From contig NZ_JXJO01000023.1 of the NCBI RefSeq assembly GCF_000826655.1, positions 62,001 to 126,000 on the forward strand: a DNA stretch of 64,000 bases, written 5' to 3'. A model generated the notes under the pieces. It made no database searches. It saw nothing but the letters and a program-made list of their open reading frames with translations, and had not been told where the DNA came from. The stretch comes from Psychroserpens damuponensis. GTDB lineage: Bacteria > Bacteroidota > Bacteroidia > Flavobacteriales > Flavobacteriaceae. Below are positions 55,366-63,172 of this stretch, piece by piece. The first letter of the stretch is position 1, and every line of letters begins with the position of its first letter. Position numbers and translations under genes: made by a program.

Positions 55366-56145
55366 ATGTCAAAAAAGCCACTTATTTTAGTCACTAATGA
55401 TGATGGAATCACAGCTCCAGGAATTAGAGCATTAATTGAAGTTATGAATACCATAGGCGACGTGGTCGTTGTTGCTCCTGATAGCCCACAAAGTGGTATG
55501 GGACACGCTATCACAATTAACTCTACGCTTCATATTGAACAGGTCACTATAGATGATGGTCATCAAGAAGAATACAGTTGCTCTGGCACACCTGCAGACT
55601 GCGTAAAACTTGGTGTAAAACAAATTTTAGATAGACGTCCAGACTTGTGCGTATCTGGAATTAATCACGGTTCTAATTCGTCAATCAATGTGATTTACTC
55701 TGGTACGATGAGTGCAGCAATTGAAGCTGGTGTTGAAGGAATTCCTGCCATTGGTTTTTCACTATCTGACTATAATTGGAGTGCTGATTTTGAGCATTGT
55801 AAAACTTACGTCAAAACTATTGCTGAGAACGTTTTAAAACATGGTTTGGATAACGGCACTGTGTTAAACGTTAATTTTCCGAAGTTAGAAAAAAGCGATG
55901 TTAAAGGCATAAAAATTTGCCGTCAAGCAAAAGCCAATTGGGAAGAAGTATTTGACAAACGTCAAAACCCTAATGGAAAAGATTATTATTGGCTAACTGG
56001 TAAATTTGTAAATTTGGACCAAGGTGAAGACACAGATGAATGGGCTTTAGAAAACGGTTATGTATCGGTTGTTCCTGTTCAATTTGATTTAACAGCACAC
56101 CACAGCATTCAAGAATTAAACACATGGGTATTTGATGAAAAATAA
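55366..56145 (+). CDS. surE: 5'/3'-nucleotidase SurE
   Basis: A 259-residue phosphatase starting MSKKPLILVTNDDGITAPG; the NDDG aspartates bind the metal. VVAPDSPQSGMGHAIT near residue 37, CSGTPADCVKLG near residue 72 and SGINHGSNSSINVIYSGTMSAAIEA near residue 97 are family blocks. It dephosphorylates nucleoside monophosphates and helps survival in stationary phase in other bacteria. It overlaps the next small gene by 11 bp and heads a surE-small protein-lpxB unit. Confidence 0.94.
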   Translation: MSKKPLILVTNDDGITAPGIRALIEVMNTIGDVVVVAPDSPQSGMGHAITINSTLHIEQVTIDDGHQEEYSCSGTPADCVKLGVKQILDRRPDLCVSGINHGSNSSINVIYSGTMSAAIEAGVEGIPAIGFSLSDYNWSADFEHCKTYVKTIAENVLKHGLDNGTVLNVNFPKLEKSDVKGIKICRQAKANWEEVFDKRQNPNGKDYYWLTGKFVNLDQGEDTDEWALENGYVSVVPVQFDLTAHHSIQELNTWVFDEK

Positions 56146-56419
56146 AGATATAGTTATAGGTATTGTGATAGGATTAGCTTGCAGTTGTGTTGGCCTTGTT
56201 GTGGTTCTTTTGATCTTCGGAAAAGGGAATTCTATAAATGATTCGCTTGATATTGCAATAAATCAAGGTGTATTCACTAAATTAATGAGCATGGGAGCAA
56301 TCCCAAACCTTGCCGCTTTTTTCTTATTCATAAAAAAGAATCAAGACGCTAAAGCACAAGGGGTTCTAATAGCAACTGTAATGGTAGCTGTAACAACATT
56401 AATTATCAGGTTTATTTAA
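56135..56419 (+). CDS. Small membrane protein between surE and lpxB
   Basis: Ninety-four residues from ATG 56135 (a TTG at 56132 is also in frame). Three hydrophobic segments are visible: IVIGIVIGLACSCVGLVVVLLIF, NLAAFFLFI and GVLIATVMVAVTTLIIRFI, so it is an integral membrane protein. It overlaps surE by 11 bp and ends 8 bp before lpxB, so it is translated with both. No family is recognised. Its fixed position suggests a lipid or envelope role, but this is inference. Confidence 0.75.
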   Translation: MKNKDIVIGIVIGLACSCVGLVVVLLIFGKGNSINDSLDIAINQGVFTKLMSMGAIPNLAAFFLFIKKNQDAKAQGVLIATVMVAVTTLIIRFI

Positions 56420-56427
56420 CTATATAC

Positions 56428-57537
56428 ATGAAATATTACATCATAGCTGGCGAAGCCTCTGGAGATCTTCATGCATCCAATTTAATGAAAGCATTATATC
56501 AACAAGATGATAATGCTGATATTAGATTTTGGGGAGGCGATTTGATGCAAGCTGTTGGTGGCACTTTGGTAAAACACTATAAAGAACGACAATTTATGGG
56601 TTTTGCTGAAGTTATCATGAATCTCAGAAAAGTACTTGGGCACATAAAATTTTGCAAGCAGGATATTGAAAATTTTCAACCAGATGTGATTATTTTTATA
56701 GACAATTCTGGATTTAACTTACGCATTGCTAAATGGGCAAAAGCTAAGAATTTCAAAACGCATTATTATATTTCTCCGCAAGTTTGGGCATCACGAGCAG
56801 GTCGTGTTGAGAAAATCAAACAAGATGTGGATGCTATGTATGTGATTCTTCCTTTTGAAAAAGAATTTTATGCCAAATATAATTATAATGTTCATTTTGT
56901 TGGCCACCCTTTAATTGATGCTATTGCAGATAGAAGTCAGGTAAACCCAATAGCATTTAGAAAACAATATAAGCTATCTAAAAAGCCAATAATCGCACTT
57001 CTTCCAGGAAGCCGAAAACAAGAAATCACAAAAATGCTTGGCGTTATGCTAAGTCTTGTGAATGATTTCTCAGACTATCAATTTGTTATTGCTGGTGCTC
57101 CTAGTCAGGATTTTGAATTCTACAAGCCCTTTATAAAACAAGATAATGTTGCTTTTATATCTAATAAAACCTATGATTTATTGAGTGTGTCTACAGCAGC
57201 TTTAGTCACTTCTGGAACGGCAACTCTAGAAACTGCGCTTTTTAAAGTACCGCAAGTGGTTTGTTATAAAGCTAATCCTTTGTCGTATCAAATTGCTAAA
57301 CGTATTATTACTTTAAAGTATATTTCGCTCGTTAATCTTATTATGGATCGTGAAGTTGTGACAGAATTAATTCAAGGTGACTTAAACACAAAACGACTAA
57401 AAACAGAACTAACTAAAATACTAGATGATGATAATCGTGTTGCATTCTTTATTGATTATTACGATTTAGAGAAAAAACTAGGCGGAAAAGGTGCTAGTGA
57501 AAAAACAGCGAAGTTGATTTATGACAGTTGTAAATAA
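56428..57537 (+). CDS. lpxB: Lipid-A-disaccharide synthase LpxB
   Basis: A 369-residue GT19 enzyme. The start YYIIAGEASGDLHASNLM is the LpxB signature. FWGGDLMQAVGG near residue 35, PDVIIFIDNSGFNLRIA near residue 87, YYISPQVWASRAGRV near residue 113 and LLPGSRKQEI near residue 192 are further blocks. It joins UDP-2,3-diacylglucosamine and lipid X at the inner membrane, confirming a lipid A-bearing outer membrane. It follows the 94-aa membrane protein by 8 bp. Confidence 0.95.
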   Translation: MKYYIIAGEASGDLHASNLMKALYQQDDNADIRFWGGDLMQAVGGTLVKHYKERQFMGFAEVIMNLRKVLGHIKFCKQDIENFQPDVIIFIDNSGFNLRIAKWAKAKNFKTHYYISPQVWASRAGRVEKIKQDVDAMYVILPFEKEFYAKYNYNVHFVGHPLIDAIADRSQVNPIAFRKQYKLSKKPIIALLPGSRKQEITKMLGVMLSLVNDFSDYQFVIAGAPSQDFEFYKPFIKQDNVAFISNKTYDLLSVSTAALVTSGTATLETALFKVPQVVCYKANPLSYQIAKRIITLKYISLVNLIMDREVVTELIQGDLNTKRLKTELTKILDDDNRVAFFIDYYDLEKKLGGKGASEKTAKLIYDSCK

Positions 57538-57564
57538 CATTGTTGACAACCCTAACATTATTTT

Positions 57565-57593
57565 TTGAACTTCATTACTTAATTCTATATTTT
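57565..57593 (+). promoter_or_regulatory. Candidate promoter of the NlpC/P60 lipoprotein gene
   Basis: TTG at 57565-57567, an 18-bp spacer and TATATTTT at 57586-57593, which differs from TAnnTTTG only in the last base. The leader to the ATG at 57617 is about 18 bases. Confidence 0.35.
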
Positions 57594-57616
57594 TAGCCAC
57601 AATTACTGAGCTCTAC

Positions 57617-58138
57617 ATGAAAAAAATTATATTCCTACTTATATTAAGTGCATTTTTTGCAAGTTGCAACTCCTCAAAACGCGTTGTTACAAAAAAATCG
57701 AAGACTACAAAATCTAGTAATAAACGTCATACATCACCATCGGCATCTACGCCAAAAAAAGTGGCAAACATTATAGATTATGCTAAAACTTTTGAAGGTA
57801 CTCGTTACAAATATGGAGGCACCACCAAAAAAGGCATGGACTGTTCTGGTCTAGTGGTTACTGCGTTTAAAAAAGAAGACGTGCTTTTACCAAGAACAAC
57901 AGGAGACTTATCAAAACGTGGCGATTGGATAGACGTAAAGAAAGTAAAAGAAGGTGATTTATTATTTTTTGCAACTTCAAAAAACAACCGTCGCGTTAAT
58001 CATGTTGGCATTGTAACTTCAAGTAGACCTGGTCATGTAGAATTTATACATGCATCATCAAGTAGAGGCGTGATGATATCAAATCTCGCAGAACGCTATT
58101 GGTATTTGGCTTATGTTCAAGCAAGACGGGTTTTATGA
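57617..58138 (+). CDS. NlpC/P60-family (C40) lipoprotein
   Basis: A 173-residue protein with a lipoprotein signal (MKKIIFLLILSAFFASCNSS; lipid-modified Cys at about residue 17). A short basic, serine-rich linker follows, then the NlpC/P60 domain. KKGMDCSGLVV near residue 72 contains the catalytic Cys, RRVNHVGIVTS near residue 127 the His, and HASSSRGVMI the third polar residue. It should cleave peptidoglycan stem peptides in the periplasm as a gamma-D-Glu-mDAP endopeptidase. It stands alone between lpxB and comEC. Confidence 0.9.
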   Translation: MKKIIFLLILSAFFASCNSSKRVVTKKSKTTKSSNKRHTSPSASTPKKVANIIDYAKTFEGTRYKYGGTTKKGMDCSGLVVTAFKKEDVLLPRTTGDLSKRGDWIDVKKVKEGDLLFFATSKNNRRVNHVGIVTSSRPGHVEFIHASSSRGVMISNLAERYWYLAYVQARRVL

Positions 58139-58196
58139 TATCTTTTAATGTTGTAGAATATTTACTATAGTATAGATTATTTACTATATTGAGGTT

Positions 58197-60233
58197 GTGA
58201 AACCTCTAAATACAGTTATAATTAAACTAACGCTCTGCCTTATTATAGGCATAGTACTTTGTCATTACTTCACTGTATCGCTTATAGTTATAAGTTATTG
58301 TTTACTCGCCCTATTTGCTTTGCTAGGTATTTGTTCTTATGTTTTAAACAGAACCTTTAAAAAGACCATCTGGTTTGGCTGTATTGCGTACATTCTCATG
58401 ATTTGTCTAGGAATCTATACTTACCAAACTCACAATCAATTAAATTTTAAAAAGCATTACACAACACTTCACTCTACTGATGTTAAGGATACCAAATTAA
58501 TCCGTCTCAAAATTAGAGAACGATTAAAGTCTTCAACCTATTATGACAAATATGTAGTGGAACTTATCGCTATAAATAAGGCGTCTGTTAATGGAAAATG
58601 TTTACTAAACATTTCAAAAGACAGTTTAAACGCAGCCTATACAATAGACGATGTGCTCATTACATCTACAAATTTTAAATCCTTACCATTTCCTATAAAT
58701 CCAAATCAATTTAATTATAAAGCCTATTTAGAAAAACAATATATCTATCATCAATTAAGTGTTAGCGATCATGATATATTAAAACTAAAATCACCTGAAA
58801 CAACAGTATATGGATTATCTGATCAATTAAGGCAAACTATAAATAAGAAATTAAATTATTACAACTTTAAGCCCGAGGAGTTAGCCATTATCAATGCCTT
58901 ATTACTTGGTCAACGCCAAGATTTGAGTCAAGATTTACAACAAAACTATGTTAACGCTGGAGCGATTCATATTTTGGCTGTTTCAGGTTTGCATGTCGGC
59001 ATTATTTTATTAATACTTTCACATTTTTTAAAACCTTTAGAACGTTTTAGAAACGGAACAGTATTAAAAGTGATTATTCTAATCACCCTCTTATGGTCTT
59101 TTGCGCTTATTGCTGGCTTATCGGCCTCGGTCACAAGAGCCGTAACCATGTTTAGCATTGTGTCTGTTGCCCTTCATTGGAAACGTGCGACAAACATTTA
59201 CAACACCTTAGCAATTTCAGTATTTATTTTGCTATTATTTAAACCTTTATTTTTATTTGATGTTGGTTTTCAAATGAGTTATTTAGCGGTATTGGCCATA
59301 GTAAGCCTGCAACCTTTACTTTACAACATATGGAAACCAAAATGGAAAGCTATAGATTATTTTTGGAAAATACTAACCGTAACCATTGCTGCTCAGTTTG
59401 GTGTTGTCCCTATTAGTTTATACTATTTTCATCAATTTCCAGGTTTGTTTTTCATCTCTAACTTGGCAATAATTCCATTTTTAGGACTCATTTTAGGTAT
59501 TGGTATTTTAGTTATTGTACTGGCTTTATGTAATATTTTACCTCAATTTTTAGCAACTATTTATGGGTTTATCATTAGTGTAATGAATGACATTATAAAG
59601 TGGGTTGCGAACCAGGAACTCTATGTATTAAAACATATTTCATTTGATATTACACATGTTATTGCCTTTTATAGCTTAATAATCGCTTCTATTTTTATGT
59701 TTAAAAAACAACATTTTAAACCTATCTCGTTTTTCCTAATTGCTATATTATTAGTTCAAGGAGCTTATATGCATTCAGCATTTAAAAACAGTAACGAGGC
59801 TTTTATTATTCTTCATAAAAGTCGTTATAGTATGATATTTCAGAAATTAAATTCAGAATTAAAAATTTCACACAATTTAGATAGTATGTCGTTATCTAAA
59901 GATAAGATTATTACTAATTATAGCGTCGGAAATTTTATAACTTCAAGCACGTTAGATACCTTACAATCGGTATATCAATTTCACGATAGAACCCTACTCA
60001 TTATTGATAGTTTAGGTGTTTATAATGTGAAACGTTTTGAGCCTGATTATGTGTTACTGCGTAATTCTCCTAAGCTTAATATGAATCGTGTTATAGATTC
60101 AATTAACCCTAAATATATTATTGCAGATGGGAGTAACTATACATCTTACGTGAAACGCTGGAAACAAACTTGCTTAAAAAGAAAACTCCCTTTTCATTAT
60201 ACTAAGGAAAAGGGAGCTTTTATTATAAAATAG
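58197..60233 (+). CDS. ComEC/Rec2-family DNA uptake channel
   Basis: A 678-residue polytopic protein from a GTG start at 58197. An N-terminal part with DUF4131-like features (FPINPNQFNYKAYLEKQYIYHQL near residue 168) precedes the competence domain (AVSGLHVGIILLIL near residue 261, LSASVTRAVTMF near residue 304, FDVGFQMSYLAVLAIVSLQP near residue 355). The C-terminal 130 residues end IIADGSNYTSYVKRWKQTC and lack an HxHxDH-type metallo-beta-lactamase motif, as in other Bacteroidota ComEC. It would carry single-stranded DNA across the inner membrane. The terminator hairpin lies inside its last codons. Confidence 0.87.
   Translation: MKPLNTVIIKLTLCLIIGIVLCHYFTVSLIVISYCLLALFALLGICSYVLNRTFKKTIWFGCIAYILMICLGIYTYQTHNQLNFKKHYTTLHSTDVKDTKLIRLKIRERLKSSTYYDKYVVELIAINKASVNGKCLLNISKDSLNAAYTIDDVLITSTNFKSLPFPINPNQFNYKAYLEKQYIYHQLSVSDHDILKLKSPETTVYGLSDQLRQTINKKLNYYNFKPEELAIINALLLGQRQDLSQDLQQNYVNAGAIHILAVSGLHVGIILLILSHFLKPLERFRNGTVLKVIILITLLWSFALIAGLSASVTRAVTMFSIVSVALHWKRATNIYNTLAISVFILLLFKPLFLFDVGFQMSYLAVLAIVSLQPLLYNIWKPKWKAIDYFWKILTVTIAAQFGVVPISLYYFHQFPGLFFISNLAIIPFLGLILGIGILVIVLALCNILPQFLATIYGFIISVMNDIIKWVANQELYVLKHISFDITHVIAFYSLIIASIFMFKKQHFKPISFFLIAILLVQGAYMHSAFKNSNEAFIILHKSRYSMIFQKLNSELKISHNLDSMSLSKDKIITNYSVGNFITSSTLDTLQSVYQFHDRTLLIIDSLGVYNVKRFEPDYVLLRNSPKLNMNRVIDSINPKYIIADGSNYTSYVKRWKQTCLKRKLPFHYTKEKGAFIIK
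60186..60222 (+). terminator. Intrinsic terminator overlapping the 3' end of comEC
   Basis: CTCCCTTTTC (60186-60195) pairs perfectly with GAAAAGGGAG (60207-60216) over an 11-base loop and is followed by CTTTTATT. The stem is inside the last 16 codons of comEC, before the stop at 60231-60233. Convergent transcription from the thioredoxin gene begins 12 bases further on. Confidence 0.7.
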
Positions 60234-60244
60234 CATCTAAATAT

Positions 60245-60799
60245 TTACTCTTGAAACTCTCCTTTAAACGCTTTGTAGTACGTATTAAATTCGTCTTGAG
60301 TTGTAATATTCTTATAGTCGTTAGACTGAAACAACTTTAAATACAATTCTATTTGCTTTGGTTTCATATAACCACTAATTGGTTGTATCACACTGCCTAC
60401 TTCATCAAAATATACAATTGTAGGATATGCTCTAACACCGAGATGACGTGACAATTGGTGCACACTATTTCTACGGTTTTTCAATTCTTCCTTATAGCCT
60501 GGGTTTTTGAACTCTGCGTTTTTATAATTAACTACAGAATTTCCTTCTGCATTAAACTTTACAGCATAAAAATTCTTGTTTACAAAAGCGACAACATCTT
60601 TATTATGAAAGGTGTTTTTATCGAGCATTTTACAAGGACCACACCAATTGGTATAGACATCCATCATGATTTTTTTAGGATTTTTCTTTTGAGCTGCAAG
60701 CGCTTCTTCAAAAGTCATCCAATTAATTTCTGTTGACTGTGCTATTGCAGCGCTTGAAGACATCAAGACTATTGTAACTATAACTAGTATTCTTTTCAT
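60245..60799 (-). CDS. Periplasmic thioredoxin-family protein
   Basis: A 184-residue protein with a signal peptide (MKRILVIVTIVLMSSSAAIAQ) and a thioredoxin-like domain of the Thioredoxin_7 type. The active site is DVYTNWCGPCKMLDKNTF near residue 48-65, with the WCGPCK dithiol motif. RAYPTIVYFDEVGSV near residue 121 holds the cis-proline region. It likely reduces or isomerises disulfides in the periplasm. The gene stands alone, convergent with comEC. Partner proteins are not visible. Confidence 0.87.
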   Translation of the reverse strand: MKRILVIVTIVLMSSSAAIAQSTEINWMTFEEALAAQKKNPKKIMMDVYTNWCGPCKMLDKNTFHNKDVVAFVNKNFYAVKFNAEGNSVVNYKNAEFKNPGYKEELKNRRNSVHQLSRHLGVRAYPTIVYFDEVGSVIQPISGYMKPKQIELYLKLFQSNDYKNITTQDEFNTYYKAFKGEFQE

Positions 60800-60923
60800 T
60801 TGTTATTTATTTTTTTTACAAGGTCAAATAGAATTCGCCATCAACTACATTGAGATATAAACCCATCTTATTGCTGCGGCTCATTTTATGATTTGATTTG
60901 TTGCAAAAGTTATTCCGAACTTA

Positions 60924-60952
60924 CAAAAAATGCTCCTAAATAGGAGCATTTT
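60924..60952 (-). terminator. Intrinsic terminator after the 708-aa peptide transporter gene
   Basis: AAAATGCTCCTA (60927-60938) pairs with TAGGAGCATTTT (60941-60952) with a very tight loop, and on the minus strand the stem ends in a T run. It lies 25 bases after the stop codon of the transporter gene. The remaining part of the gap to the thioredoxin gene shows no feature. Confidence 0.82.
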
Positions 60953-60977
60953 AAGTTATTTTAACGATTATATTCGA

Positions 60978-63104
60978 TTAACGAACACCATGCATTAATT
61001 TTTTTAATACTGGATTTAATACGAATATAATAAGTCCTGCAACGATTGGTACCACTGTAAATATTAAAAAGAACGTAGACAAACTATATTCTTTAGTTAT
61101 GTTTTCTATTTGTCCACCAACTACTGCTGCCATTTTATTTCCAATTGCAATTGCCAAATACCACATACCAAACATTAAGGCTATCATCCTTCCTGGCACT
61201 AATTTACTAACGTAAGACAGTCCTACTGGCGACAAACAAAGTTCACCAAGGGTATGGAATAAATAAGCTAGAATTAACCAAATCATACTTACTTTAACAC
61301 CATCTACAATACCGAACGCTCCAAAAGCTAACAAACCAAACCCTATACCCATCACACTTAAGCCTATTGCATATTTAGTAGCTGCACTTGGATTGTATTT
61401 GCTTTCCCACCATTTAGAAAAGAATGACGCGAAAACAATGATAAAAAATGAATTTAAAATACTAAACCATGATACTGTGATTTCTACTTCATTATCTCTT
61501 ACTTTAGTCACGGTTGCATTAACAAAGCCATCATCCTTACTTTCTGCTATAGAATGAGCTAATAATTCTGATTTTTTCTCATCTGTAGAAACGAAAGAAA
61601 ACTCGGTTAACTCCTTATTTTTATTAATAATAATTTTGCTATCACCTACTTTATAATCTGCATAAGGTTCTCCAACAGTAATTGTTTTTGTCACAATTTT
61701 TTGCGAAGCATCTGTAGTCATATTTTGAGTTACAGGAATGTATTTAAATTGCAACTCACCTTTATCATTTTTCACTTGATTGCCGTCTTCATCTAACTCG
61801 GCTTGTTCAATTGCGCTGTAGCTCACATCGTAAGCCGTAGTGTTAAAATCTCTATTTAACATCCATCCAACAATTCCCCACATTAAAATGAAACAAATCA
61901 CTAGTACAATATTCGATCCAGGTATTTTTTTAAATGTTTTTTTCCAAAGAATAAATAATACATAGGAAATAATTATTAATGGGATTACTGTAAGCAAGGT
62001 ATTAACAACATTAAACATGGTGGCTGCACTTCCGCTTAATAATCTATCAACATTATCTCTTGCAAAAATGACTAATGAAGATGCTCCTTGTTCAAATGAC
62101 ATCCAAAAAAACACGGTAAAGAATGCAAATACAATAAAAGCAATCATTCTATCTCTTACGACTCTTGTATAACGCAATATTCTTCCTATTACAAGAACTA
62201 AAAACAAAGCTAATGCAAAAAGTACGGCTGTATATTGCCCTTCAAAATCTCCTATTTGTAAGAAAGCGAACATATCAATTCCTGCAATTTTAGACATTGG
62301 ATCGTTAACCGCATAACCAAGACCTATAATAGATGAAATAGCTATTAAAACTTTATCTAGAGTTGTGAACGGGTTTGCTGGTTCTTCTTGTTCTTCAATA
62401 GAATCTTTAACTACAACACTATCTTCATTAATATTTTGAGGTAATTCTACTTCATGTTCCTTAGAAGGTTTAGCTCCAATTTTTCCAAATAATGGACCTG
62501 CTAACCAAAATTGAATGGTCCCTAAAAGCATGAAAATTCCGGCTAAACCAAACCCATAAGCCCATCCTACTTTTTCAGCTAAATAACCACAAAGCATCAT
62601 TCCGAAAAACGCACCTGCATTTACTCCCATATAATAAATAGTGTAAGCACCATCTTTCTTTTCTGGATGCGTTTTATACATATCAGAAATTATAGAAGTC
62701 ATTGTTGGTTTAAAGAAACCTGTACCAACCACTAATAAAAACAATCCAAAGTATAAAGAGAATTCCGTTTCTAAAGCCATTGACGCATGTCCAGCTGTCA
62801 TTATTAAAGACCCAATAATAACAGCCCAACGATAACCGGTATATTTATCGGCAAGCCAACCTCCAATAATTGGAGTAATATAGAGCAACATAGCATACGT
62901 ACCAAAAAGTGCACCTGCATTTTCTACTGTCCATTCCCAACCTGGATTGTATCCAATTGCAGCCATAGTAAGAAAATTAACAAGTAATACACGCATTCCG
63001 TAAAAAGAAAAACGTTCCCACATTTCGGTAAAAAATAACACAAAAAGTCCGGCTGGATGCCCCAGAACTTTATCTTTAAATAAATTTTCGATATCTGTAT
63101 TCAT
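60978..63104 (-). CDS. POT-family proton-coupled peptide transporter
   Basis: A 708-residue major facilitator transporter of the POT/PTR family. ExxERFxFYG is present as E27MWERFSFYG (residues 27-36), the proton-coupling motif. FKPTMTSIISDMY near residues 131-143 is the PTR2 signature. Twelve or more membrane helices are visible. Residues about 418-546 form a large soluble insertion between two C-terminal helices, so the protein is some 150-200 residues longer than E. coli DtpA. It should import di- and tripeptides. A related transporter lies upstream, 68 bp away. Confidence 0.92.
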   Translation of the reverse strand: MNTDIENLFKDKVLGHPAGLFVLFFTEMWERFSFYGMRVLLVNFLTMAAIGYNPGWEWTVENAGALFGTYAMLLYITPIIGGWLADKYTGYRWAVIIGSLIMTAGHASMALETEFSLYFGLFLLVVGTGFFKPTMTSIISDMYKTHPEKKDGAYTIYYMGVNAGAFFGMMLCGYLAEKVGWAYGFGLAGIFMLLGTIQFWLAGPLFGKIGAKPSKEHEVELPQNINEDSVVVKDSIEEQEEPANPFTTLDKVLIAISSIIGLGYAVNDPMSKIAGIDMFAFLQIGDFEGQYTAVLFALALFLVLVIGRILRYTRVVRDRMIAFIVFAFFTVFFWMSFEQGASSLVIFARDNVDRLLSGSAATMFNVVNTLLTVIPLIIISYVLFILWKKTFKKIPGSNIVLVICFILMWGIVGWMLNRDFNTTAYDVSYSAIEQAELDEDGNQVKNDKGELQFKYIPVTQNMTTDASQKIVTKTITVGEPYADYKVGDSKIIINKNKELTEFSFVSTDEKKSELLAHSIAESKDDGFVNATVTKVRDNEVEITVSWFSILNSFFIIVFASFFSKWWESKYNPSAATKYAIGLSVMGIGFGLLAFGAFGIVDGVKVSMIWLILAYLFHTLGELCLSPVGLSYVSKLVPGRMIALMFGMWYLAIAIGNKMAAVVGGQIENITKEYSLSTFFLIFTVVPIVAGLIIFVLNPVLKKLMHGVR

Positions 63105-63125
63105 AGAAAGTATATATAGTTAGAA

Positions 63126-63157
63126 AGAAAAACCCTAACATTAATTCAATGCAAGGG
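63126..63157 (-). terminator. Weak intrinsic terminator between the two peptide transporter genes
   Basis: On the minus strand CCCT-TG-CATT-loop-AATG-TT-AGGG forms two short stems with a symmetric internal loop, followed by TTTTT. Its stability is modest, so it may only partly stop transcription between the transporters. Confidence 0.45.
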
Positions 63158-63172
63158 CTATTAATTGTAATT

